64,000 bases of DNA from Gonatopus flavifemur (GCA_018340375.1 JAFFJZ010000025.1:3177501-3241500); one strand, 5' to 3'. Shown: positions 33,440 to 45,663, numbered from the stretch's first letter. Made by a program: numbers and translations. The notes: generated by a model not told the origin, from the letters alone.

Positions 33440-34020
33440 TAATCAATCGGTCTATATTCCACGGAGACAAAGTTTCGAAATTTTTTTATCAATTCGTCGA
33501 AGGGTTTGATGGAATTTGCAAGTATACTTTTTTAAAAACATTCCTTCGGAGTGATTTCATTCCTCATTCCAGTAGATTGCGAATCGATCGGTCTTTATTC
33601 GATGGACACAAATTTTTGAAATTTTCTCATCAATTCGTCACAGGAATTGATGGAATTTGCAAGTACACTTTTTCAAAAACGTTCCTCTGAAGTGCTATTC
33701 ATTTCTCATTTCAGAAGATCCTGCATCGATCGGTCTATATTCCACGGAGACAAAGTTTAGAAATTTGTTCATCAATTCGTCAAAGGGTTCGATGGAATTC
33801 GCAGGTGCACTCTTTCAAAAACGTTCCTCCGAAGTGATTTAATTTTTCATTTCATTAGATTTCGAATCGATCGGTCTATATTCCACGGAGACAAAGTTTA
33901 GAAATTTTTTCATCAATTCGTCACAGGAATTGATGGAATTCGCAAGTACACTTTTTCAAAAACGTTCCTCTGAAGTGCTATTCATCTCTCATTTCAGAAG
34001 ATTCTGCATCGATCGGTCTA
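33440..34020. repeat. Tandem array of about 145-bp units, right hairpin arm
   Basis: The inverse counterpart of 31474-31930. The mark CGATCGGTCT recurs near 33447, 33588, 33730, 33873 and 34014, four units plus a partial, one more than the left arm. Confidence 0.85.
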
Positions 34021-36622
34021 CACAGTTAAAAACAAATTCCGTCATTGTGTAAAAAAAAGTACGTGTCAAAATTCAAGTGTTGAATATTTAACACTTTTGT
34101 GTGTTCATTTAACACACTGATCAAATGCTGTTCGATAGATTCATTTTCAACACATACAATGTTATTATTTGAGTTCAAATGAACACTTCGTGAGTGTCAC
34201 TCTGGAATCAACACACGTTGAGTGTGAAGAAGAATGGTTAACATTCGCTTGTGTGTTGAATTCAACGAAAAATTTTTTACTGTGTATATCTCATGGACAC
34301 GAATATTTGGGAAATTTCCAATCGACTCGAACCTGTACTTGGTCGAATCCGCAAGTGCATTCTGAAAGATCAGGATCATTGATGACATGACGATGTAATG
34401 ACATAAAAAATGATAATCGGATGTGAAATTCAATTATTCACCAGAGAGATGACCAAAAAAAATGGAATGTCTCCACACAGAATCGAACCCGACCGTTTTT
34501 TCGCAAGGACCATGTCTTTTGCTGCCAGGCTATGGGGTCTTGTAACATTTCGATCCACATATTACGTCTATGAAGTGATGCAGCGAAGGAAAGAGACTGA
34601 TAGTGCGTGAAATGATGAAATATCAGTTTGAATGCTCGAATCTAATGATTCAGTCCATTGAAAACAATTTGCACTCAATCAATTGAATATTCAGTCTTAT
34701 TATTTTGATGTTGATCAACACCTGATAATCGATGTTGATTTAATTATCCTCATTGGAATATCATAGTGATCTCTGAAAATCAATTTATCAGGGAAAATTA
34801 TGGAATTCACCGCAGGACATTTATCATAGATCCCCAAACTATCTCAGAATTTTTCAACCATCGATTGATTGACAATTCTAATGAAATTCATTGAAAAATC
34901 ATCAAGATTTCAAATAATGATTAGAAATGCGTAACTATTAGAAAATTTTTATACAATACATATAGGAGTTCTTGAAAACTTCATAATCAGTCATAAAAAT
35001 AACCAATAATCTTATAAAATTTATGAAAAATAAATAATAATTGGAAAATTATTTACTTATATTCGATTTTAATTCAATTGAATGATGCTATACATCAAAT
35101 CTATATTCCATCGTGATAATTTAATAATCAGTATTGAACTGGCTCTTTAATTGAAAAAAAAAAACGACAAAAATATCGAAGGGCCCCGGCCGAGAATCGC
35201 CCGGGGTGCCGGGTAAGTCAGTTCGATACTGATTACAATAAAATCGTCGCTTGGAAAAGAAACAGCGGTGAAACTTTTCGGTGAGTCGACCGCGTGGGCT
35301 TTAAACTTTTTCTGATCTTGCACGGAGTTAGCCGATCGTAAAACATATTGAGAAGACAAAGACCGACGGATAGTTGGTTCTCTCTCGATTGTCCGAGCTG
35401 ACTCAAAGTGAACCGACCGGTACCGAATCACATGAATACGGGTTTCAATGTGTGCGTACACCCGGCTGGAATGGTGGGGACGAGAAATGGTCAGATGGAG
35501 AGGGTAAATCGACTCGGTCGATCAAATCCTGGCATCACTGAATACACTTTGATTCGTAGATGGAAAGCAATATTGAGCCTGCACAGGAACAGGGAGAACG
35601 TCTGTATGTAGGAAGACTGGCCTTCGGAGTGAAGGAGCAGGATCTAATGGCCATGTTCAAAGATTTCGGAGCATGGAAAGTTATTCTCAGAAAGCAGAAG
35701 GGAGGGAAGCAAGTGTTCGTGTGCTTTCCTAACTGGGCAAAGCGGAACGGGGCGTTGGCTCGAGTGAAGATACAGGAGCTGGTCCTGTACAGACGAAAGA
35801 TAGTCGTCGAGACTGTGGACCCATGGAATGAACGGAAAAAGTCAATAGTGAACCAGGGAGAGACAACATCCGGAACCTCTGAACCTGGAACTCCTGGCGA
35901 ACGATGCGGAGTAAGACCACCGCAAGGGCCATTGAACGAGGAGCGTGAACCAAGCTCAATGGAAACCGTTGAACTCCCGATTGGAATCTTGAGGAGGATT
36001 CTGAGCGTTCTCGCCGATGAAAATAGAGCCGGAGCAAAATTGGTGTCTCACCGCTGAAGGGAGGGAAGTTTGGACTCGCACCGGAAAGAACGAGGATTGG
36101 ATTTGAATGATTGGCGGTGGAGTAATATTTGGAACATCTACTCGTCCCAAGTGAGCTGGATGGCCAAGCATTGCCCAAGGCTGGGGGCATTGCGGATCAC
36201 GGATCCTCTGCGGAGTGAAAACTTGAGTCCGCAGGTGCTCGCGATTGTTGCCAGGCTGTGCCCTGGACTCAAAAGCGTTGATACTATCGGAACCACCATT
36301 CGACCGGGGTTTTCAGAGAGTTCAGCTGAAGGAATCGGACCTTTGACGAGCATTAAGTTGGAAGGCTGCCGTGAGCCGGTCGATCCGGGATTGGAAAGAG
36401 TGATTGTCAAAAATCCAGGAATTACCACCATTTACATGAGGAACAACGACATTACAGGCCAGGAACTGAGACGGATGAGACATGAGCTGGATTCCCTCCT
36501 ATTCAGCTGTTGCAACACCCTACGATCTGGAAATCCAGTCATGCTGTTCCTGCGGGCAAAGGGACTGGAGAACCTAAGAATAAGAGATTGTAAAAAGTTT
36601 AGGGGCGAGCAAGTGCTCGGAG

Positions 36623-37927
36623 TAGGGGTGTGCGATTCCGATTCGATTTTTCAAAATAATCGATTTTATTGCAAACTAAAATCGATTATTTTATAAACGA
36701 TTTTTTCCATCCGATTCTCAAAAAAATCGTACTCAATTTTCCAAATGTGAAATAAATGTAACAGAAACTTCTGTCAGAATTTCGAATTCCGTGAAGTACG
36801 AGGTACTGCATAACGTCAAATGATCACCATTAGTAAATTCCCAGTCATTTTCAAATAATACTAGAAGCTGAGCAATCATGATTGTTACGTATTGCGCTGT
36901 TCCGCTCCATGAGAGAGCAGCTCAAAGGCCTAAGCATACGAATGCATAAACGTACAGCATAAGGCCATAAGGTCCCATGCAGCCAATCTTATTCTGGAGG
37001 AACTGAAGAAACATCAAAAAATGATGTGTGGTCATATCATAAAAACCCGATGAAAAAACAGAGTATTGCCAATCCTGACATCGACGATCTGCCAACAGAT
37101 TTGAAACATTATCTCACGCAACCTTTGATTGATCTCAAAGATGATCCTTTGAATTTTTGGAAAATGCATCATTCTACGTACTCATCACTGAGTGAGATTG
37201 CAAAATGTTATTTCTCAGTCCCAGCAACTCCGGTTCCTTCTGAAAGATTATTTTCGAAAACAGGAAACGTTGTGACGCAGAGCAGAAGTTGCTTGTCACC
37301 TGAACATCTGCAAGAACTATTGTGTTTGAATTCTCTTTCTAAAGAACAGTGGCAGTTATGAATTATTCGTCTTCATTTGAAATATCAACCCCAAGGAAAC
37401 CCCAAGAGAAAGGAAAATTCTGATTTCATCCGTGTTATTGATATACGGAATTTTTTTTTCTGCTGATATTCAGTGATAATGAGATACACAATTATATGAT
37501 TTTTGATTCAATTGTTCAAATTAAAAAAATGTTCCTAATAGACTTATTAAGCTCCTGGAGAATATCTGATAATGTACTCATATCACTATAGTTGATGAAT
37601 GTATCTGGGTTATACCCAGTGAAACATGAATACATCCTTATTACATTTATCCGAAGCGAATATTTTCATTTCCTTTGATTCCATTACAAAAATGCATTTT
37701 TCATGTCCTATAAATTCAATAATTTCAAATAGGCTTTGTATTTTCACGTATGTGAGATGTATTCAATATTCAATCAGAATGAATAAACCATTTGAGATTT
37801 TCTGCTAACTTCGGAAAACCGAATATCCGAGTTTTCTCAATCGATTTTTGGAGAATTGATTCTTTTCTAGCCGATTTTTCATTTTGCGATCCAGAATCGA
37901 TTTTTTTTCGTGAATCGCACACCCCTA
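36623..37927 (+). mobile_element. Non-autonomous hAT transposon inside the F-box gene
   Basis: A perfect 16-bp inverted pair TAGGGGTGTGCGATTC / GAATCGCACACCCCTA is flanked by an exact 8-bp duplication GCTCGGAG (36615-36622 and 37928-37935). Deleting the element and one copy of the duplication restores the F-box gene's frame across the site. Subterminal ATCGATT words are inverted at both ends. It carries only a transposase C-terminal remnant. Confidence 0.96.
37026..37361 (+). pseudogene. hAT transposase C-terminal dimerisation domain remnant
   Basis: About 100 codons corresponding to the hAT C-terminal dimerisation region: DPLNFWKMHHSTYSSLSEIA, then VPATPVPSERLFSKTGNVVT and LSPEHLQELLCLNS. 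The SERLFS and FW..H motifs are the family hallmarks. The DDE core and BED zinc finger are missing, so this copy depends on another transposase. Confidence 0.9.
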
Positions 37928-38616
37928 GCTCGGAGCACTGATGGAGAACCATGTCCTGGGCGAGACAATGCAGGTTATGGGATTCCACCTCCGCGACTTC
38001 GTCATGGCGCTACCACCTGAACCGGAGGATGACGGGGAGCAGGGTGATGAGGGTGGAAACTGGGTGGAACTACAGGGGGGACCGGCTGCTGTGACTCTCT
38101 CTGGTATATACCGTAACCTTATATGTTCGCACGTGACGTTTCGTGGATGGGTGACCCCTGGCTTCATTTCGGAGATCGGGACAGAATTGCATCTCCTTGA
38201 GGACCTGGACATTTCCGGATGCACTAACATCCGAGGAGAAGGAAGTCTTGATACGTCTGGAAAGGTTGTGCATATTGGGTATGAACAATCTCCACTCAAG
38301 TGTGTATGATTATTGCCTGCGCGGTGTCACCAACTTGGAGACCGTCGAGTGCAGAGACAACGATTCCATAATCGACGATGATATATGTGCACTCCTGCCA
38401 CGAAATGAGAGCTTAAAATATCTTAGCCTCGAAGGATGCACTCAGATAGGACGCCCAGTTGTGGATTGCGCAATTGCGTTGACATGTGGAGGCCAACCGA
38501 CCTTTGTCAAGGGCATATACCTGAAGGTAACTTCGGCGATGCGTTATAAATGCGATGAAATGAATTACTACCTCAACATTCGGTATGAGAGGATGACACT
38601 GCCGTTGTTCCAGTGA

Positions 38617-40417
38617 TGGGCTGGATCCGGAAGAATCAGTCCAGATCGCTTCGGAAGGTGCCACACTGCAAGATTAACGTCTGCACCACTTCAGCGCACA
38701 TCCATTAAGCGGGGACCAATGTACAAACGTATATATATATATATATCTTATTGAACCTCAAGTACGATTCACCATTTGTCGCGAATCAATAAAACCGCTC
38801 ATTCACTAGCGCAATCGCAATTTGGTATAACCATTGAGAATGAGTGCTGTTTCTCTTGTCATTTCTTCTTATTTTCCAAGATCAACGCAGGTCACCTGAT
38901 GAATATATGGTGAATGGCTCTTGAAGTAAGAAGTATCCGTATATTCAATTTGAGAGATTTTCAAGATGTTGAGATTCACAAAACTCCAGTTACCAGCAAG
39001 AAGAGGAGAAACAAATCAAACGTCCCCTAAGGATGGGATCCCCACATCGAACCGGTGCTGAAAAGCATCTTTGAACAACTTTGAACGATGTAAGGACTAA
39101 ATAACATCTTTTATTGTATATATTGTCATGTTAGCAATAAATACTTCCTTCTTCTCTTTACAGGTAACTACGCGAGTGAACAATGTCTTAAGATATGCTG
39201 ATCTGGTACTGATCTGGCGCCGCAAAGCACCTTTGAATAACTCCGATCAATGCAAGACAGCCTCAATTTTTAATCGGACAAAATTTGTTCCACTACGGAT
39301 ACTTGTTTTTTCAACATAACGACATAATAACCATATATGATATATTATTGTTCAATTTTGTATGAAATTTCAAAATATTAATCACCGTAAGTCATTAAGA
39401 GTGGAGAAGAAGAAAACCGAGTAACTCCAATCAAGATAGTGGATACCTCATGTTGACCTGGTGCTGTACGCACACGATGTGAGAAGTATAGGTGGTCCGA
39501 GGTGGGCATGGCTCTTGTGATTATTTGATGCGATTTACACATTTCATCACATAGCGGCGCCACTATAAATGTAGGTTCATGTAAACAACAATGGCAGCCT
39601 CTATGCACTGAACATAACCTGTCCCAAATTTTGTCACCGTATGAAATTCGTATCTTGATTTTCCCAAATTACAAATTAATAAGCATAAATCTGCATTATT
39701 CAAATACCTCATGAATGTTCATCAATTTTGTCTTCTGTAAGTGAATCAGTATTGGACAATTTGAAATGTCGATTCCAATAAAAACCAATTGTCTTGTATG
39801 ACCATTTTTTTGGAATGTATCTTTAGGACTTGAGAAAAAAAATACCCCTTTCTGTATAACGGATTTTTGACTCTATCACAATACTTCCATTCCCTTATAT
39901 ATAAGGAACATGGAAGTGAAACAGTACTTGATAATAATTAATACTGATTAAATGATGAAACCTTTGACAAATGTCCATTTCTAGAACATCTACTTGAGAC
40001 GTCTGAAAACAAATAATGGATCATGAAAAATCTGCATTCTCATAAGCAATTGTCAAACCATGTTTCAGTGATTATTCAATGCTTAGATGAAGTTTATCAT
40101 AAAAACCTTAAATTTCCACAACCAGCTCATTAATTATAGTAACGAATAAAAGCTTGGGGATAGGAGCACAAATTCTTGTGCTCCTGCTTGTTTTGAAACT
40201 TCTGCGCTGCACAGTTTTCGCCTTTTTATGTACAAAATGTAGAGTAATTCAATCAAGGAGCAAGTATAATACATATACAAGATTCAGAAATCATTTCAAG
40301 TAGCACAAAACCTGTTAAACATTCCACACTCTTTCTTGGATCATGCATGAAATATGCAGGCAGGACTGTTTTGGATAAAGTTGAAAAACACATTTCCAGA
40401 ATGTGCATAGAATATAC
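38617..40417. other. Gene-poor stretch after the F-box gene
   Basis: Contains the AATAAA at 38788-38793, a (TA)n run at 38731-38748, and two diverged copies of a block with CTTTGAACAACTTTGA (39070) and CTTTGAATAACTCCGA (39230). Only short open frames without recognisable domains. I see no gene. Confidence 0.5.
38788..38793 (+). terminator. Polyadenylation signal AATAAA of the F-box gene
   Basis: AATAAA 172 bases after the stop codon of the F-box/LRR frame, on the same strand, at a normal distance for a 3' UTR. In an AT-rich window chance occurrence is possible. Confidence 0.45.
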
Positions 40418-40522
40418 CCAAGCAGCACCCGAACGTTGTATATGTACTATGAACGTTCATAGTATATGTAGACATACTTTGCACGTGCATAGTACATATG
40501 CAACATTCTTGTGCTGCTAGGG
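40418..40522. mobile_element. 105-bp MITE, TAC duplication
   Basis: CCAAGCAGCAC and GTGCTGCTAGG are inverted at the ends, flanked by TAC (40415-40417, 40523-40525). The interior is an imperfect hairpin around CATAGTA/TACTATG. A 3-bp duplication is PIF/Harbinger-like, though the usual target is TWA. Confidence 0.8.
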
Positions 40523-40963
40523 TACTTATTCAAAACAATCCCATCCGAATTGTCTTAGATTGTTCATAAAACATCTTCAGAACTTCCAAAAATCTTCTTA
40601 GTATTTCTGATCTATTTCTGCTACTCGAGATTGAGAGAATTTGATAAAATTCACAGAATGAGAAAGAATCAACAGCATTTGTGATAGATAATCAATTTTG
40701 CTATTTCACCATTTTTCACTCAGTGAGTGGAAGGATTTTCAAATTTTCAATTCATTGAATAATGTTATTTCAAAAATGATGAAAAGTACAGAATAAAAAA
40801 TTATTTCAATAATTCAAAATTTAATGGTATATAATTATATCTTATATCACATTTCAATCACTTTTTGTATATAATAATATTCCATGTAAAATTTCATGTA
40901 CATGTTATCATATTTTATATAGAATTGCGTGTATAATCATATTTTATATCACTTTTCATATTA

Positions 40964-41211
40964 TTAGGTGTTGACCAACGTAGATAATTTTTTCTTTTCT
41001 TTATTTTGTTTTTTCGCGTCATGAGTGGATGCTTTCACACATTGTCGCATTCTCACATTGATGTAATAATGGATACAATATGCCACAACATCATATTTGT
41101 GATCTTCACAGGGGGAACTAAATTTATAATTGTTCAGAAGACTAAAAGTAGTGAGCTCGTATACGTTTATCTTCAATGGAAGTAGAAAAATAATTTTCTA
41201 TTTGTCTAAAT
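40964..41211 (-). pseudogene. P-like transposase gene, C-terminal end (beyond the Copia insertion)
   Basis: Continuation of the minus-strand P-like transposase after the Copia element. The coding text reads across the TAAAT duplication (DLF on the right side, RQIENYF on this side). It then shifts one frame to a 60-codon end with FSSPCEDHKYDVVAYCI and HYYINVRMRQCVK, the Cys/His and Arg-Met-rich end typical of P/THAP9-type transposases. It ends with TAA at 40964. Confidence 0.75.
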
Positions 41212-41814
41212 TGTTAGATTGGTAGTACCGTTTCACAGTGGGGCCAAATGCCAAAAAGCTGGCCAAAACCCCAAAAATGAAGTTTGTAGTTGGGGATATT
41301 TGACCCTTGGGATAAGTAAGGTGATGTCCCAAGTATTGGAATTCTGATATAAGAAGATCTGATCCCCTCACCCTGCCCTTGTGTACCAGTTGCAAAATAC
41401 CCTCCTTGGAGTATAATCCGCGTGATTGAAAGACAGTAAAATAACGAGCATGTTCAAAAAGACGCTGTGTCTCGAAAAATGAACCGATTTAACTTTTTCA
41501 AATTGGAGTCTATTACTGAAACTATGTAGAATACACTAAAAATTAAGAGAATATCAATTTGATGAGTGGAAAATACTGACAGAGCAATGATTGGATGTAA
41601 TTTCTATATCTATAAATGAGAAAATGTGTTTGGTTTTTGAAGGAATAGTAGAGAATTACGCAAAATTACGTTGTTTGACTTATTGGAGGTGGTAGATGGG
41701 ACTCTTACCTAAACATCAGAAAAAAAACGGCTGCCCATGTCTGCCCCTAAGCAATTCCGCCATGTTTTTGTGCAGGAAATCACAAAAAATCAGACGGAGT
41801 GGTAAGGAGTCCTC

Positions 41815-42265
41815 AGATCCGTCTGAAACTTGATATGCAGAAGTTTGTGGGGTCGCTGATTATGAATCCGTTGTCTTCATTTCGGAATTCAAAATGGCGG
41901 ATCCAATATGGCGGACGAAAATTGAAAGAAATCATCGGATTTTCTTCAAATTCGTGACCCAGGGGTTTCTGAGGTCGCTGATTACGAATCCGTTGTTTGA
42001 ATTTCAAAATTCAAAATGGCGGATTCAATATGGCGGATGGAAATTGAAAAAATCATCGGATTGCCTTCAAACTCGGTACCCTGAGGTTTTTAAGGTCGCT
42101 GATTCCGAATCCGGTGTCTGAATTCCGGAATTCAGAATGGCGGATCCAGTTTGGCAGAAAAAAATTGAAAAAATCATCAGATTTCCTTCAAACTCGGTAT
42201 CCAGGGTTTTGTGGGGTCATTGATTACGAATCAGTTGTCAAATTCCAAGAATCAAAGATAGCGTA
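41815..42265. repeat. Transib left subterminal tandem repeats, 4 units of about 122 bp
   Basis: GGTCGCTGATTACGAATCCG-like marks occur near 41851, 41973, 42095 and 42216. Each unit also contains AAAATGGCGGATCCAATATG or a close variant. They are inverted relative to the right-hand set. Confidence 0.9.
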
Positions 42266-43159
42266 TCTAATATGGTGGACACAAAACTCAGAATTCAGTA
42301 GATTCGCTTTGAATTTCATCTCAACGTTAGTATGTGTTTTATTTCCAGTGTACATTTGCTGCACAAGGAAAACTCTATGAGATTGATTACCATTCGTTTT
42401 TCTTCTCATCGCGGGCTTAGGGTACACAAAAGCCAGAAATCATTGATATTTAGGAAGATGATGGACCATTGAGAGGAAAACAGTATTGCTGGAGAATATT
42501 CGTAGTGAATTGACTATGAGTTGATGAATTCACTATGGGAAATGACAATAAAACTACCAACATTTAGTATTATTACTACGAATTTTTGGTAACTTCACTG
42601 CTAACATTCTTCAGCGATGCTCTTTTTCCCTAAAGTAACCGTCATTTTCCTAAATGTTTATAAATGTTATTCAAGTATTGACATCTCTTTTCTTTTCGTG
42701 AACTGAATCATGACTCGCGATTTGGTGATCGTTCTTATGTTAACCTATCGTCTCCATGGCAACGTAAATAGTTGGTTGTAATCGGTCTGATTTCAAATGG
42801 TGCTTATCACAATTGTGCAATAGCTGTCACCGAATTCTTACTCTTGCTAGTAATCGTTACCGTAAACTTTTTTCCGCGTGCAAGTTTGGAGCTTGGTGAA
42901 TATTTTCCGTTTTTTAAAATCATTCAATGTTAACATACAATTCCAAATGAGATGGATTCCGCTGCCATAGGCGAGTGTTTCAACAACCTATATTTTCTTA
43001 GTAGTTTAATTTGAACAGTTGACTGCAAAAAAAATTAGCTTAAGAGGGTTGAATCCAACCCAAGAAAATTAGGAAAATTTTTAGAAACACATGGGGTTTC
43101 TGTAGCGAATTTTATCGAATTCTACAACGTTTGTAGATTTCAAAGATGATTCAATATCT

Positions 43160-45663
43160 ATGACTCGGAGAGAGATGTACAATATTTTAAGGAGCAGTCC
43201 TCTACCTACGTTGGATGAAAAGTCCACTTTCCTTCAAGGAAAAATCATCGAGATAACGTGTTGTCCGGATAACAAAACTACAGAGATCTCTAACCTTTTA
43301 TCTACTTTTAAATGTGTATTTAAAAAGAGATGGGAATCTTCTCAAAGGACCGAAGAACGATTTCTTAAAAATAATGAAGAATGGTTAAAACAAGAGGTAG
43401 TGTTTTGTACTTTTAGGAATCCCCATTCTGTAACTGTTCACACGCAAGTGGGAAGACCTCTTGTTGAATTCAACGAATGTTCAGCAAGAACGAAACGTAG
43501 GAAAACGGAGTATATCAGAGTGAATACTCCTATCTCAGAGCTGTCTTACGCCACACAAATGTGTTTGAGAGCGTCTGGACAGATCGAAGCCGCAAAAATT
43601 GTAAAGGATGTTACATCTTCTGATCCTGAGCTTGCCAAAATGTATATGAAAGGTTATCAAACTTTCAAGCGAAATGAGCCAAAGATGTTGAATGATGAAG
43701 ATGCTCTAGCTCTCCTAGTAGATGCCGAGCTCTCAAAACATCAGTACTGCTTATTGCGTGAAGCTGATCCGCAGAAATTTCCACCTTATAGAAAAATTCA
43801 ACTGGCCAAACGCATGTGTTTCCCTTACAAGGAATTTATTCAAATAACAGAAACCTGCGCTGTTGTGCAACTACAAGCACTTCTTGATCACACAGCTACA
43901 CGTATTTTAAAGCTACAGAATTCGGTTTTGTCAACTTTATCTGATGAAGAGTTACAAAACCTGGTACTTATTTCCAAATGGGGGTTTGATGGGAGTTCTG
44001 GCCACTCCTCATACAAACAAGCATACCAAAGTTCGGAAGCTAGTGATTCCGCTGTGTTCATTACTTCACTCGTGCCTCTCCGCCTACACTGCAATTCAAA
44101 AATAATTTGGCAGAATCCAAGGCCATCATCAACCAGATTTTGTAGGCCAATCGAAATAGAGTTTGTGAAAGAATCAACTGAAGTTCCGGTTGCAGAGAAG
44201 CTACGGGTTGATAATGAAATAGAAAATCTGAGGGCTACTTCTTTCAGAACTGATGAAAAACATGTTTCAGTGAAACATGAGATGATTTTTTCTATGGTGG
44301 ACGGGAAGGTATGCAATGCCATAACTGAGACAACCTATACCCAGAAGTGCTATATATGTGGTGCCACATCTAAGGAATTCAACAAAATTGATGATATAGT
44401 ATCCAGGCCGGTCAAAACCGAAAACCTCCAGTTTGGTTTGTCTTGTCTACACGGCTGGATACGATTTTTTGAGGGCCTCCTGCATTTGTCTTCTAAGCTA
44501 CCTATTCAGAAGTGGCAAGCACGAAAACAAGATAAAGCTTTGGTGGAAGAACGAAAAAAGGTTGTACAGAAAAGTTTTGAAGAGAAATGTGGCCTCATTG
44601 TCGATGTTCCTAAGCCAGGGTTTGGGAACTCAAATGATGGGAATACCGCTAGGTGATTTTTCGCACAACCCGAAGTTTCTGCCGAAATCACAGGGGTGGA
44701 TGTCAACCTAATACAACGACTTCATGTAGTATTAGCTACTGTTTCAAGTGGCCATGAAATAGACGTTGAAAAGTTTCGGAGTTACGCTTTAGACACGGCA
44801 CGCTACTACGCGACAAAATATCCGTGGTACCCAATGTCACCTACGATGCACAAGTTTTTGATCCACGGACCTGAAATCATTGCATCTGCTCTTCTACCTA
44901 TAGGCCAATTGACTGAGGAAGCACAAGAGGCTCGTAACAAAGATTTCAAAAGGTGAAAATGATGTATATCACTTAATAATAGTCTATATTTGTCACAGTG
45001 GACTCGACACTTTGAAGGGAAAAATTTGACTTCTCAAGTACTGCAATCAGTTTGATACATTGCACAATACTTTTTTGACTACTAGGCAAACTATATATTC
45101 ATGGTAACCACGAGAATATATGTTCGCGAAGATTGTTTTGTTCTGGTAAGAAATTCGGGGAATTATGAATATTCATATACTTTTTTTTATTAATAAGCCA
45201 CATTGTTCATCCTCTGGAAACATAAATTCATAGACTAGAAAACAATTTTGAGAATCAAGTAAACTTATGAAATAGAGGATTTATTCAAAACTTTATACTG
45301 ATGACCCCAAAGTGCAGCTGCTTTTTGTTTTTCCTTGATTTTGCTTGTCATGTTGAGATCAAAAGCTTTAACGGTGTCGATGAATACATGATTATATTCA
45401 AATATCTTAACAACATTCATTTCCAAAGGTACCGAGAGCATCACTCCAGGAAATGCAGTAGAGAAAAAACGAATGAAGACATTTTTAAATGGTTCCTTTT
45501 GAGTTCTGATCCAATGTTATCGAGTAAAAGACAGTTGCCCAAGAAAAAACTAAAGTTTCTCCCTAGAGACGTGTTAAGCCTGATCAAAACTCCGGATATA
45601 CTTGATAAAGACAACGTAACTTCCCCATTATCTTCCTCTGAGAGTGAAGAAGAAGAAGACTGA
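43160..45663 (+). pseudogene. Transib transposase, one TGA stop, one intron
   Basis: RAG1-core-like DDE transposase that cuts and joins DNA at CACWRTG ends through hairpin chemistry (family knowledge). Exon 1 is 43160-44952 and exon 2 is 45429-45663, joined by a GT..AG intron (44953-45428) that splices AG|G to Arg in phase. About 675 codons, normal for Transib. Visible: first catalytic Asp in WGFDGSSGHSSYKQ; WQNPRPSSTRFCRP; second Asp likely in FSMVDGKVCNA; zinc-binding CYICGATSKEFN; LHGWIRFFE; MSPTMHKFLIHG; catalytic Glu in LTEEAQEARNKDFKR, then HHSRKCSREKTNEDIF. Acidic tail SSSESEEEED. The only nonsense codon is TGA 44654-44656, explicable as CGA to TGA. A good acceptor (TTTCTGTAG) just upstream near 43105 suggests a further 5' exon. 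Confidence 0.93.
44953..45428 (+). other. Intron of the Transib transposase gene
   Basis: GT at 44953 and AG at 45427-45428. Splicing rejoins the conserved stretch NKDFKRYREHHSRKCSR in frame; in the intron the frame stops at once (TGA right after the donor). Confidence 0.85.

Larger units (their letters stand above)
29929..35540. mobile_element. 5.6-kb hairpin (fold-back) element with hAT-like ends
   Basis: CAGTGATGCCAGCGTTTGG at 29929 and its counterpart ending CTGGCATCACTG at 35540 are flanked by an exact 8-bp duplication AATACACT, as in hAT elements. The two arms (29929-32611 and about 32659-35540) are inverted copies along their whole length, leaving a loop of roughly 45 bases. Each arm carries the same nested repeats, so the inverted duplication came after those insertions. 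No transposase. A 68-bp direct duplication (starting 32664 and 32732) sits next to the loop. Confidence 0.93.
35560..38616 (+). pseudogene. RRM + F-box + LRR protein gene, interrupted by a hAT element
   Basis: Intronless plus-strand gene. The ATG at 35560 opens an RNA-recognition motif at residues 14-85 (RNP2-like LYVGRLAF, RNP1-like GKQVFVCF), a Pro/Glu/Thr linker, then an F-box at about residues 145-168 (VELPIGILRRILSVL, then LVSHR). A TGA at 36055-36057 cuts it; the same frame continues with leucine-rich repeats of the FBXL type (LENLRIRDCKKFRGEQVL). A hAT element enters after 36622. The frame resumes at 37936 and contains LLEDLDISGCTNI, then a one-base frameshift near 38240 and LKYLSLEGCTQIG, with a TGA at 38614-38616. 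A polyadenylation signal lies at 38788. F-box/LRR proteins recruit substrates to SCF ubiquitin ligases; the RRM suggests an RNA-linked target (inference). It may be a host family member or a captured gene. Confidence 0.78.

Noticed and set aside
33418..33842. Open frames with repeated LRIDRSLF-like text suggesting a repeat protein
   Set aside because: They follow a roughly 145-bp noncoding tandem array inside a hairpin; the unit length is not held to multiples of three.
31474..34020. CRISPR-like regular repeats
   Set aside because: Units are about 145 bp, contiguous and without spacers, in eukaryotic DNA.
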